A stretch of 25,641 nucleotides of DNA from the NCBI GenBank assembly GCA_000969725.1, contig JXSR01S015656.1, one strand, 5' to 3'. The position numbers and the translations under genes were made by a program. Positions within the stretch are counted from its first letter, which is position 1. Every line of letters begins with the position of its first letter. Positions 8,690-17,716 of the stretch are shown piece after piece. Source of the stretch: Ophiothrix spiculata (lineage: Eukaryota; Echinodermata; Ophiuroidea; Amphilepidida; Ophiotrichidae). The notes beneath the pieces are model-generated. The model did no database searches. It saw nothing but the letters and a program-made list of their open reading frames with translations, and had not been told where the DNA came from.

Positions 8690-9147
8690 TTTAAAGTGCA
8701 AAACGACATGTGTGGAGGTACTGTCTTAGAAGGGAGGGCTTATCAGTCAGTCATTGCTCAAAACGAGCAACGTGCTCTAATTGCTGGGATTTATTTTACA
8801 ACCAAATCTCATGCAGAAGTTAAACAGAGATTTCCGGAATGCATTCCCCCAATCGCGTGTACTATGTGCATTCACTATCTAATAATAGAATTCAGGCGAA
8901 TTCCAAAGAACAGGAACAGTCCATAACCTAAATAAAGAGAGATCTTGAAGACCGCGAACAGCAAGAAGCAGGATAAACGTCGACCACGATCGTCAGACAT
9001 TCACAAGGGATCCAGAAGTGAGCTCGTGAAAAAATCCCCTGCCAAATGTGTCCTAGTGCACGTAAAACCGAATATTGAATTTTCAAGCCCACTAAGCTCA
9101 AACCGCCCTTATCAAGGCACCCAAAAACAAAAGAGAAAGGGATAATG
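8690..9147 (+). pseudogene. dead transposase fragment with a DUF4817-like helix-turn-helix region
   Basis: The first part (frame starting near 8696) reads YFTTKSHAEVKQRFPE, fitting the N-terminal helix-turn-helix seen in DUF4817/IS630-Tc1-like transposases of invertebrates. After a frame change near 8895, the other frame gives TGTVHNLNKERS, then RPRTA, then RQTFTRDPEVSS, which match the family's GxxxNxxxxxxGRPRTxRxxxNIxxVRxxxxxxPxxSxRR stretch. At least four in-frame stops interrupt it (for example at 8949-8951 and 9028-9030), and the DDE catalytic part is absent. It is a decayed N-terminal half lying in the last intron of the PIP5KL1-like gene. The family name is from recognition only. Confidence 0.65.
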
Positions 9148-9437
9148 TCATAATTGTGTCCTCCATAAATAAAACATATGCACGACAGTTGGACAGAACT
9201 GTTTTTATGCCTTCCTATTCAAATAAGTGTATCTCAATGAGGCTTATATCAATTTTCCCCATTCTTTCACCATTTTAAAGGTCAATCTATGATCTATTTA
9301 GATATATACATTTCATGTTCATGATATCTCTTGTTCTTAAAATATGGCTTTCATTTAACTATTGCAGTTTTTTTGACTCACTCGGTATACTATGCCGACC
9401 TTAAGGTACCTTTAGACATGACAGGTCACATATATAC
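9148..9437. other. intronic spacer with no recognised feature
   Basis: AT-rich sequence between two transposon remnants. No coding or inverted structure was noticed. Confidence 0.5.
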
Positions 9438-9823
9438 TAGGGGTGTTCAATAAGTTCCTGGCCTGAGGTAGAAGGAGATACGCTGTGCAGTTTGTATTAA
9501 TATGTTATATAGATCAACTCAAATGAAGAATATTTGGAAAGTTTCAAGTATATATCTACTTTCGATTTTATTTTAAAGAATCTGAAAATTTGCCGATAAG
9601 AGGTTTCTGAGAGTTGATTGTTTGTCCTCAAAACTGAAGAAACGTCATAACTGACATGCATTGGACCTTCAAATCTTTATTCCAGGTGCTACAGCCAACA
9701 GATTCAACAAAGGAAGGGTGCTAAGACTTGGAAAAGATTGCTCTTTCAAGTAGCATGAAAATAATTGGACTGCAAATTTTAGAGAGAAGGTACCTCAGGC
9801 CACACATTTAGTGAACACCCCTC
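9438..9823. mobile_element. mariner-like non-autonomous element
   Basis: The left end TAGGGGTGTTCAATAAGTTC continues to CTGGCCTGAGGTA. The right end, as reverse complement, reads TGAGGGGTGTTCACTAAATG followed by TGTGGCCTGAGGTACCTTC. GGGGTGTTCAATAAGTT-type termini are typical of mariner-like elements. TA-containing flanks are present, but the exact duplication is ambiguous. Only about 386 bp remain and no transposase motif is visible, so it is an internally deleted copy. Confidence 0.75.
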
Positions 9824-9843
9824 ATAGCTAGAATCAACAATTA

Positions 9844-10245
9844 TATGTGACCCGCCATATCGAAAGGTCCTAAATCAAAATTGATATTTTGGTCTCATCT
9901 GAAATCTGAGATTGTAAGCTTTAAAATGACGTCTTGCTTTAATTTTGGTTACTGTAAGTTTGGTTGCAAAGTTGTATCCAAATTGGTACATGGCATCAGG
10001 ATGATTCAAAAAACTACAGTTCTGAGAAAATCGAGTTTAGAGAGTTATTGTACTATGTTAAACTTCATTGAATGGAGAGACGATTATTATCTTGATATAT
10101 TTAACACATTTTTCTTATGCTTTTGATGTTGAAACCTGATTAATATGATAGAAAACACTTAGGTAACGTTTCTAATAAAATTAGAAATTCGACCGTGGAT
10201 GTGATTTTGGACTATGCTCAGCTTCAATGGCCTGTATCCTGTAAT
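9844..10245 (+). repeat. dispersed repeat beginning TATGTGACCCGYC, copy 2
   Basis: Same family and orientation as 7905-8133. It is longer because it has about 120 extra bases at 10040-10160, between the GAGAAAATCGAG and AGGTAACGTTTC blocks, plus extra sequence near the start. Either copy 1 is deleted or copy 2 carries an insertion. Confidence 0.75.
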
Positions 10246-10357
10246 AAATTATGTGAGCATGTTGTAGACATCACTGCAACCAACACTGTGTATGCCACAG
10301 CAATGCTGTTTGCAATAACACATGACTAAAACAAAAGCAAGGAATCTATTGCCTTAC

Positions 10358-10520
10358 TTTGAAACACGAAGCACGACATCAGCCATATTGTTGTTGCTTT
10401 CAATCTCTGTCTGCTGGAGAGCATGATAACCCACTAATAAACTGTAGTCCATTACATTGATGTTCTCCATGAAATTACCATCTATGCAGAGTTGGTGATG
10501 AAACCAATTCTTTAGTGGTC
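10358..10520 (-). CDS. PIP5KL1: PIP5KL1-like, exon with the MDYSLL motif
   Basis: The acceptor TTTCAG ends at 10521 and the donor GTAAGG starts at 10357. The exon supplies the last two bases of a Gly codon, 53 codons, and two bases of a Lys codon completed by the next exon; both phases fit. The peptide runs PLKNWFHHQLCIDGNF, then MENINVMDYSLLVGYH. This corresponds to the human PIP5KL1 segment GPQRSWFLRQMELD..FLRELNVLDYSLLIAF. The (I/V)MDYSLL block is a hallmark of all PIP kinases and packs near the active site. After it, the sequence becomes polar (IESNNNMADVVLRVS), leading into the insert of the last exon. Confidence 0.93.
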
Positions 10521-10641
10521 CTGAAATTCAAGAAACACAAATAATCATTAACTCATGAAGCTTGTTTGGTCCTACTATAAAATGCACACTCCACAAAAGC
10601 AAAGGTAAGTACTACACAGCTGGTAATTAACAGGGCTAGTA

Positions 10642-10896
10642 AATGTGATGACTCACCCCGAAAAGGGGGACTTTGCGACAGAACACTTTTCGAGAAACTG
10701 ATGAAAATAGACTTCAAAATTAAGAAAATAATAAGAATTTCCAGCAGATTTTCTGTTGTAAAATTTGATAGCCTTGATCAATTTCAACAAGTAAGGTGCC
10801 ATCTTAAAGCTTAGAATATGCTGTAACACATGAAGTGAAAAAATCAAAGTTGATATCATCTGCAAAGTCCCCCCTTTTGGGGTGAGCCATCACATA
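10642..10896. mobile_element. 255-bp MITE, copy B
   Basis: Inverted ends ATGTGATGACTCACCCCGAA and, as reverse complement, ATGTGATGGCTCACCCCAAA are both followed by a G-run and GACTTTGC. The body matches copy A (4749-5006) in reverse orientation. It lies in an intron of the PIP5KL1-like gene. Confidence 0.85.
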
Positions 10897-11350
10897 TTGT
10901 TAGCCTGGGTTCCAAACTGGGATTATGCTTCATAAACAGGACGTTCTACGTCATTGTCTCTAACTCACAATAACTTCAAAATCAACATTTTTGGTCAAAA
11001 ACATATATCACCAATATGTTCATGGTATGAATACACTTCTGAAAATGCATACTTTTATATGGTTTATACAATTAGTTTGAGAATTAGAGTACAAAAACCG
11101 TTTATGCTAGTTGAAGGTCTACCCCAGCCTTAAACAAATAGATATTGTTCATAATTCTGATAATTATCTTGATATGAAACTTTTCAGTTGAGTTACATAA
11201 GATTGTGAATCTACAAAAAAAATCATGATGGGTACATACGAACAGCATGATTCAAACTTGGTAAATGATCTGTCAAAGAGATTGAAAAGTTAAATGATTA
11301 ATGCCTGATTGGTCATACTAGTAAAAAAACATAATGTTAATTGTTTTACC
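10897..11350. other. intron sequence up to the gap; edge may touch the missing exon
   Basis: No exon is visible until the last bases. On the minus strand, the bases next to the gap read GGTAAAACAATTAAC. This can be read either as a splice donor (G, then GTAAAA) in the phase the next exon needs, or as codons for Gly-Lys-Thr-Ile-Asn, which is what human PIP5KL1 has at the matching place. Both readings place the end of the missing exon at or just inside the gap. Confidence 0.5.
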
Positions 11351-12190
11351 NNNNNNNNNNNNNNNNNNNNNNNNNNNNNNNNNNNNNNNNNNNNNNNNNN
11401 NNNNNNNNNNNNNNNNNNNNNNNNNNNNNNNNNNNNNNNNNNNNNNNNNNNNNNNNNNNNNNNNNNNNNNNNNNNNNNNNNNNNNNNNNNNNNNNNNNNN
11501 NNNNNNNNNNNNNNNNNNNNNNNNNNNNNNNNNNNNNNNNNNNNNNNNNNNNNNNNNNNNNNNNNNNNNNNNNNNNNNNNNNNNNNNNNNNNNNNNNNNN
11601 NNNNNNNNNNNNNNNNNNNNNNNNNNNNNNNNNNNNNNNNNNNNNNNNNNNNNNNNNNNNNNNNNNNNNNNNNNNNNNNNNNNNNNNNNNNNNNNNNNNN
11701 NNNNNNNNNNNNNNNNNNNNNNNNNNNNNNNNNNNNNNNNNNNNNNNNNNNNNNNNNNNNNNNNNNNNNNNNNNNNNNNNNNNNNNNNNNNNNNNNNNNN
11801 NNNNNNNNNNNNNNNNNNNNNNNNNNNNNNNNNNNNNNNNNNNNNNNNNNNNNNNNNNNNNNNNNNNNNNNNNNNNNNNNNNNNNNNNNNNNNNNNNNNN
11901 NNNNNNNNNNNNNNNNNNNNNNNNNNNNNNNNNNNNNNNNNNNNNNNNNNNNNNNNNNNNNNNNNNNNNNNNNNNNNNNNNNNNNNNNNNNNNNNNNNNN
12001 NNNNNNNNNNNNNNNNNNNNNNNNNNNNNNNNNNNNNNNNNNNNNNNNNNNNNNNNNNNNNNNNNNNNNNNNNNNNNNNNNNNNNNNNNNNNNNNNNNNN
12101 NNNNNNNNNNNNNNNNNNNNNNNNNNNNNNNNNNNNNNNNNNNNNNNNNNNNNNNNNNNNNNNNNNNNNNNNNNNNNNNNNNNNNNNNNN
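11351..12190. other. assembly gap (840 N)
   Basis: Exactly 840 unknown bases. The right edge is a 23-bp tandem repeat that probably broke the assembly. The PIP5KL1-like exon carrying the YDIKG and catalytic DLN motifs is absent from the visible flanks and is expected here. Open frames made of unknown residues across it have no meaning. Confidence 0.98.
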
Positions 12191-12279
12191 TCATGTTCAC
12201 ATTGCCCTGACCCTCATGTTCACATTGCCCTGACCCTCACGTTCACATTGCCCTGACCCTCATGTTCACATTGCCCTTA
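12191..12279. repeat. 23-bp tandem repeat at the gap edge
   Basis: Nearly four head-to-tail copies of a 23-base unit containing TCATGTTCACATTGCCCTGA. The third copy differs by one base (CACGTT) and the last is cut short. The array begins at the first known base after the gap, so its true length is unknown. Confidence 0.95.
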
Positions 12280-12640
12280 CCTGCATTGTATTCTTTCCTC
12301 TGGGTGAAAAACACTTTGCATCACTGTAAAGAATTGCTGGAAAAAAATAAAGTTTTAAAAATAATTTGGTATGATAATTTATATGACTAGTTTGTTGTTG
12401 ATTGTTTACTAGACACAACTTGCCTACTGAACTATAGAAAAGAAGACTTGTACAACAAGTTCAAAAGGGTATAAAGTCAACTAATAAATGGGCAACCTAT
12501 GCCTAGCTGTCATGTTCTAACATTTTAATGCTAACTCAGCTAATACTGAATATCAGTATCATCAAGTTGTCTAGTTTCAAAATCAAACATGTTTCATGTT
12601 TTGAAAACTATATCAGTCAAGAGTCGTGCTCCATCTAGGA
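12280..12640. other. intronic spacer with no recognised feature
   Basis: AT-rich intron sequence. I searched the minus strand for the missing PIP kinase motifs and did not find them. Confidence 0.5.
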
Positions 12641-12702
12641 TTCTTAGTCACTGAGTGTAATTTTACTACCTGATAAGGAAATTTGGCCATCCGTTATGAG
12701 AC
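12641..12702 (-). repeat. dispersed repeat, inverted partner of 19005-19066
   Basis: These 62 bases match the reverse complement of 19005-19066 with roughly eight differences. The best-kept part is AAGGAAATTTGGCCATCC (12677-12694) together with TTATGAGAC. Confidence 0.75.
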
Positions 12703-12916
12703 AATACATGACAGTGTGTTCAGTGTCGAACAAAGCTGAGCCGCGCATTGAAAATTATGGTGCGGTGTAGATATATGCACGCATCTGACATGCATTTCTT
12801 TACTTGAACTGGAATTTTTTTAATGTTTGAATGTCTTTTCCAATTACGATGTTTTTTGTTTTTTGGCTAATTAATACTTGACTTATCTTAAAATGTCTCA
12901 ATTTTTTACTAAAAAT

Positions 12917-12978
12917 GAGAATAAAAGGTAATATTCATTGTTTGCCTGTCATCTATCATCTCATAATGAATGGGCATA
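12917..12978 (+). repeat. dispersed repeat, same-strand partner of 18963-19022
   Basis: GAGAATAAAAGGTAAT and TTTGCCTGTCATCTATC, then TCTCATAATG, match 18963-19015 in order and orientation. Together with 12641-12702 this suggests fragments of one interspersed element. Confidence 0.7.
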
Positions 12979-13131
12979 AAATATTTTTTCGTAATGGGCT
13001 ATTCTCTAATTGGTGATATTTCTAGGGTTAACAATGGACCTCAATGAGTTATTAGTCTAGTACATTTACCTCTGCTCCCATTCGATTTGGAATTATTAAA
13101 AACATGACACTACAATGAATCAATGACTCAC

Positions 13132-13294
13132 CCCTTTTTGTCCTCTGAGCTGGATATAATGAAGGCCAAGATATCGCACTAAGAGTGAGTGTGGATACTT
13201 CTCCAAGTGCTCAAAATACTGTGGTAAAATCTTGAGAAAGAAGAAGGCGTCTTTGAGACTTTTCTCTGTCTTGATCATATAACACTTATTATTG
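13132..13294 (-). CDS. PIP5KL1: PIP5KL1-like, exon with the conserved lysine (N-lobe)
   Basis: The acceptor CTTTCAG ends at 13295 and the donor GTGAGT starts at 13131. One base completes a Ser codon (AG+C) from the previous exon, then 54 codons follow. The peptide has NNKCYMIKTEKSLKDAFFFL, then LPQYFEHLEKYPHSLLVRYL, then GLHYIQLRGQKG. In PIP kinases the pattern is F(I/L)KT, then a helix and LLPxYxxHLxxxPxSLLxRFLGxY. The Lys of YMIKT (about residue 161 of the model) matches the ATP-contacting lysine. YPHSLLVRYLGLH is close to HPHSLLARLLGVH of human PIP5KL1 as I recall it. The exon ends in phase 0 just where the protein should continue into the strand leading to YDIKG. Confidence 0.93.
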
Positions 13295-13712
13295 CTGAAA
13301 GATAAACACAAAAATAAAATCAATTTGTTAGAATCGTCGCCAAGAGACAACAAGCAGCATCAGTCTCATCTCAGTGTTGACAAAGGCAACAGCATTTGCC
13401 GAAACGTACACAAGTGGAATTTTTGGATCAGTTAAATTTTTATCATTGATTTAATCTACCGATCCTGTTCAACCATATGTTGCTACCAGTTGATAAAAAA
13501 ATAAAATCTTTCCACACATTTTTGTCAGCGGATATGTCTGCAGAAATTCCATCTTTCGTTTCACCTATTTTTGGATAAATTACTTGCTCATCAATATACC
13601 AAATTTGCTAGAAAAGCATCCTACTCAAATTCAGTTGTTTTTTTCTATAAAAACAGGAATTCCATTAGCAAACATATCATCATTAATAGGAATGTCTTTG
13701 GTACACTCTTAC

Positions 13713-13891
13713 CTGAGAAAGAAGTCCTGCCTACTTTTTGAGTTGCTGAGGAATTGTAAGAATAGACTTTGGTGATTAAGCGGCAGATCTTCATCCAGAC
13801 CCAGCGATTCCTGGTAGAAATCTTCTGAGATGCCGAGGTTTCTTCGTAAGCACAAAAACACTTTAGGTGCATAGGATTTGAACACAAAACC
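13713..13891 (-). CDS. PIP5KL1: PIP5KL1-like, exon starting the PIP kinase fold
   Basis: The acceptor TTCTAG ends at 13892 and the donor GTAAGA starts at 13712. The exon has 59 codons plus two bases. The peptide GFVFKSYAPKVFLCLRRNLG, then ISEDFYQESLG, matches the start of the PIP kinase core (FKFKxYxPxxFRxLRxxFGI...DYxxSL). The end, FLQFLSNSKSRQDFFL, corresponds to the glycine-rich loop. In active PIP kinases that loop reads like SNSGASGSLFY. Here, as in human PIP5KL1 (STSKSKASFFLS), the glycines are lost, which fits weak or absent kinase activity. Confidence 0.94.
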
Positions 13892-14020
13892 CTAGAATAA
13901 AATGTAATGAAATGCGATAATTAGTCCCATCAACATGATGTGCTCTTATAAACACCCAGTGTAACATCCACACATTCTCTCTTTCTTTTTTTTTGTGATG
14001 GCCATATCCAGGCCTGTATC

Positions 14021-14345
14021 CAGGATTTTTTCAAAGGGGGGGGGGGGGGGTACAGGTTTTTCAAAAGTGGGCCTTCTGGAGGAAAATGTTTTCGCTTTGG
14101 TGGACCCTAAACTAAATTCAGTGGTTTTCAAAAAGAGAAAAGCAAAAAAAAGTTTTCAGTAGTTTTACAAGTGTTTTGTGCTGTATTTTATCCAAAAAAA
14201 ACGACCTTTCTGCAGGTATTTTGGTGCTTTTGGGGGTCTGTTGGGAGATCTTTCGTGGGATTTTTGTGGACCTTTTTTGTACATTGTCGATTTTTTGGGG
14301 GGGTGGGTGTGATGCTCCCGGCACAATACCCCATGCCCCACCCCT
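14021..14345. repeat. G-run repeat region
   Basis: A run of 15 G at 14036-14050 follows a CCAGGCCTGTATCCAGGA motif, and a second G-rich stretch lies at 14297-14308. Open frames here arise from low-complexity sequence. It resembles the G-run termini of the elements at 21913-22264 and 23818-24200, but I could not define matching ends or a target duplication. It lies in an intron of the PIP5KL1-like gene. Confidence 0.4.
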
Positions 14346-15040
14346 GTTATGGTTTTTGAAGGCTTGGTAGGCTTTGAAATTACCTAGGGTAATCTGACTT
14401 CCATATTTTGGGTAATCTGTAGTCTAAGATTGTCAATCTTTGACAGAGATAAACATGGCCACTCTGTCACATTGCCCTGCCATAATACTTGAACATTAGG
14501 TTTTGATGATGCGCCAATTCTAAGGCATTATTTCTCTTCACTCAATCATTCAACAAGAATGTATTCAACAACAAAATGATGCATGATAATCTTGGCTGCC
14601 AGTTCAGGCTTATTACAAATTAAGCCACATAAAGATAATCCCAGTACAAGCTCAATGGCCATGAAAAGAACATGAACAAAGCATGAACCGGTTTAACAAG
14701 AATAGAGTGTTCACTTGTCATCAAATGGTTAATTATACTTAAGACGAGCCAGGACAGCAGAGCCATTATGTACACTTGATGACCATTGCAAATGTAGATC
14801 CATTATGACGATTAGAGCCTATAATAAAATGTTGATGATTTGACTGGACCAAGACAAGTGCCAGAGGATGTACAATTTTCAAAAGCTTTATTCAACACTG
14901 GAGAGGTAAAAAATCAAGTTTTTGCAAGTGATCAAATGTATGTTAAGGTGGTATTAAAGGCAAAATGAAGTTGCTCTGACTGAGATAAAAATAGGCCTGT
15001 TGCAAAAAGCTAAGTAAAAAATCTTAATTCCAAAATTTGA
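14346..15040. other. intronic spacer with no recognised feature
   Basis: No coding motifs, inverted ends or tandem units were noticed. Confidence 0.5.
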
Positions 15041-15607
15041 GCCAAATCGGACAAACGGTTTTTGAGATATTGCTGTTTAAAGTTTCTTTGTATTCTATTG
15101 TTTTAGCCAATATATTGATGAAGTTAATAAGGAAAACTGGCAAAATGTGCTCATTAATATTAATTTTTGCCAATATATTTCCAATATTCTATGAATAAAC
15201 CTTCATACTACTTTTACCTTTAATAATTTTAACTTGAAACTTTGCCAATGTGTTTCTATGACATAAAACTTAATGTATGATTTACCCGCCCATCTAATTT
15301 GCATATTTGCATAATTAATTAGCTTTTTGTGTAATGCTCATTAATTATGCAAATTAGATGGGCGGGTAAATCATATGTTAATGTTTTAGGCCATAGAAAC
15401 ACTTTGGCAAAGTTTCAAGTTAAAATTATGTAAAATAAAAATAGTATGAAGGTTTATTCATAACACATTGGTAAAATATTGGCAAATATGAATATTAATG
15501 AGCACATATAGCCAATGTTGCTAATTAACTTTATCAATTTATTGGCAAAAATGATAGAAAACAAAGAAATTAATATATCTTGGCAACCGTATGTCCGATT
15601 TCCTTCA
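15041..15607. mobile_element. large foldback element, arms about 270-280 bp
   Basis: The left arm 15041-15323 and right arm 15336-15607 are inverted copies around a loop of about 12 bases. Landmarks: AAATCGGACAAACGGT (left) against the reverse complement AAATCGGACATACGGT (right), TGTGCTCATTAATATT, GAATAAACCTTCATACTA, AACTTGAAACTTTGCCAA, and the near-perfect centre GATTTACCCGCCCATCTAAT. Similarity is highest at the centre and lower toward the ends. It encodes no protein. As part of the PIP5KL1-like intron it would form long double-stranded RNA if transcribed. Confidence 0.9.
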
Positions 15608-15746
15608 AACAACAACCATTTTGCTCAGTCTTTTAAGCTTTACTTGTTCAATGTAATCAAGTGCCTATAAATGCAGTTTCTAATTTCCAGAAACATCCTT
15701 TCGATACACCTTAATTGAAAAAAATCAAAATTTAGGTTAAGTATAA

Positions 15747-15759
15747 CCCCCCCCCCCCC
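15747..15759. repeat. C-run
   Basis: Thirteen C in a row between AT-rich flanks. Possibly the end of a G-run type element, but no partner was identified. Confidence 0.6.
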
Positions 15760-15846
15760 AAATAAAAACATGACTATATTGTTCTGATTGGGTAACAATG
15801 CACGACGTTTTTCACTATACCATTTCACACTCCTTTTTTATGCAAG

Positions 15847-16640
15847 ATGTGCCTAAATCAAGATTATGAGAACAATTCATGCTGTGTGATTTCTCTCAGA
15901 GACAAATCACGTAAATCCATGAGGTTGTTTAAAAAGAACCCGCAGGTCCACAACTACACCATTCATGGTCACCAACTCAAGCATGTTGACAGCGTTAAAT
16001 ACCTTGGTATCACTATTTCCCATGACCTTAGATGGAAAAAAACATGTGGATAAAGTTGTCGCCAAGGCCACCAACACTTTGAACTTCCTTCGTCGAAATC
16101 TTCACATCAGAAACCCAGATTTGAAAACTCAAGCCTATAAATCACTGGTGCGTCCACTACTTGAATATAGCAGCACCGTATGGGATCCCCAGACTGCCGA
16201 TCTTAAAAACAAATTAGAAATGGTCCAACGTAGAGCAGCAAGATACATCCTCAATCACTAGCGAACCACAGATAGTGTTACCGCCATTTTAAAGACCCTC
16301 TCCTGGCCAACGCTTGCACAAAGAAGACTTCAAGCCAGACTCTTCATGATGTACAAGATAAACCATGACCATCGACATGCACAACTATCTCTCTTCAAAA
16401 CAACACAACACATCTACGTGCACCGAAAACACCCTTGCCTACCACATACCCCAATCCCGCACTGACTACCATAGAAACCGTTTCTACCCAAACACAATCA
16501 GAAGCTGGAACCTTATTCTACCAGAGAGCATCGTCAGCAGCACCACACCAGATACATTCAAAGCTGCCCTAACTAAGTATTTTGACTAATTGCACACGGC
16601 ACAACCACCGTGTCACAGTCTTCAGTATTGAAGTTGATGC
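15847..16640 (+). pseudogene. non-LTR retrotransposon reverse transcriptase tail (decayed)
   Basis: The first frame gives VDSVKYLGITISHDLRW, the classic YLGxxIS..L.W block just after the catalytic palm of CR1/Jockey-type reverse transcriptases. The second frame gives KATNTLNFLRRNL, then SLVRPLLEYSSTVWDP, then KLEMVQRRAARYI. The third gives FYPNTIRSWNLILPESIV and ends at a stop near 16589. The frame changes at a seven-A run (about 16037-16043), an in-frame TAG lies at 16259-16261, and another shift lies near 16360. The YxDD catalytic part and the endonuclease are missing, so it is a 5'-truncated dead copy, the usual outcome of LINE insertion. It lies in the intron between PIP5KL1-like exons 2 and 3, on the strand opposite the gene. 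No poly(A) tail was clearly seen. Confidence 0.9.
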
Positions 16641-17216
16641 TATTCTGGAAGAAGATTCCCACGATTTAATCCAGAATGTTTAATTAATCGTCTTACATTT
16701 AATGTTTTTGATCAACATTGCGTGATTTTCTGTTCCGGGAACTGGTGATGCAACGTAAAAGACGGGATATATCCTGTGGACTATTTGGATTACTATATTC
16801 AATGGCGCCGCCCTGAACGTAGGTTTCACGTTGTTTACATTGCACGGGGCAGTAAAATATTCGCCAAAGAAACAAAGTTGTGTTGATTTCATGACTTTGT
16901 ATGTTAAAAAAAAATTTTTGAAGACAATATTTTGACCACCTGTTATTTTGGTAAGTCACAAATTGAATACAATTCACCAAGAAATGGTTGTTTATTACAG
17001 TTGCAAAATTCAACAGTCGAATACGGTTAAACAAACGTTTTTTTATTTGTAAAACGGTTATGCAATTAACCGTACAAGTGTCCTTGAGTAAGACATCAAC
17101 TCTCATATCCTATCTCAATCCAGGTGTCAAATGGATATCAATGCTGGCAAGGTAACAGGCCCACTACAAAGGAGATGCGAAAGGTGTAGCCCTATGCAAA
17201 TACAAGCTGACCCGTA
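16641..17216. other. intronic spacer with no recognised feature
   Basis: Open minus-strand frames occur at 16699-17106 but lack recognisable motifs and codon regularity. I regard them as chance. Confidence 0.5.
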
Positions 17217-17347
17217 GAGTAGCATGGTCCGATTACATCAACTTTTTTCAAACTTTTTGAGATTTTGGTTGAAACAGAAACAACTTTAACGGAGGCTTAT
17301 CATATGACACTGAAAACCAAGTTTTGAAATATCGGACCACGCTCCTT
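17217..17347. repeat. small inverted-repeat element
   Basis: GAGTAGCATGGTCCGAT at 17217-17233 is the inverted counterpart of ATCGGACCACGCTC at 17331-17344 (reverse complement GAGCGTGGTCCGAT). About 130 bp in all, no coding capacity. Confidence 0.55.
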
Positions 17348-17381
17348 TAACCATATAATCTAGATATTGCTATCAACATAC

Positions 17382-17450
17382 CTTTTTTATATCCCTGTTG
17401 AGCAGTTTAGCCTCAACTACTTCTGTGAAATCTTCTGTGGTCAGGTCATT
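17382..17450 (-). CDS. PIP5KL1: PIP5KL1-like, small second exon
   Basis: The acceptor AATAAACAG ends at 17451 and the donor GTATGT starts at 17381. Twenty-three codons in phase 0 on both sides. The peptide NDLTTEDFTEVVEAKLLNRD aligns with the SRDDFSEVLTQVHEEGF region that precedes the kinase core in human PIP5KL1, as I recall it. It is short, but the phase match to both neighbours and the DF(T/S)EV pattern support it. Confidence 0.85.
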
Positions 17451-17716
17451 CTGTTTATTAAAAAAAAAGACAAATTATTGCTGGAAATTAATATGACCTT
17501 TGATCTTTGTATGTGACCTTTGACCTCACCTACAAATTTAAAATCTTGCATTATATATCCATAAACCAAGTATGATTTCAATCGGACGTCAACTTTACAA
17601 TCGAGGCTGATTTGACATTTTCAGACTATCTTTGAACAACCTGATCTTACAATACCATTGACCTCGTCAACAAATGCGAGCGAGTTCCCATGATACACCT
17701 ATAATCCAAGTTTGGT

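Noticed and set aside
11309..12256. Open frames of about 284-315 codons across the gap
   Set aside because: They consist almost wholly of unknown bases; only a few real residues lie at the edges.
13375..13415. Possible hammerhead-type or Penelope motif (GGCAACAGCATTTGCCGAAACG)
   Set aside because: There is a short stem followed by GAAAC, but the required CUGANGA core is not present (TTGACAA), so a ribozyme is not supported.
14118..14370. Open frames on both strands near the G-run at 14036-14308
   Set aside because: Low-complexity G/T-rich sequence gives open frames by composition.
16699..17106. 135-codon minus-strand open frame
   Set aside because: No recognisable motif, odd composition, and no splice fit to the PIP5KL1-like exons.
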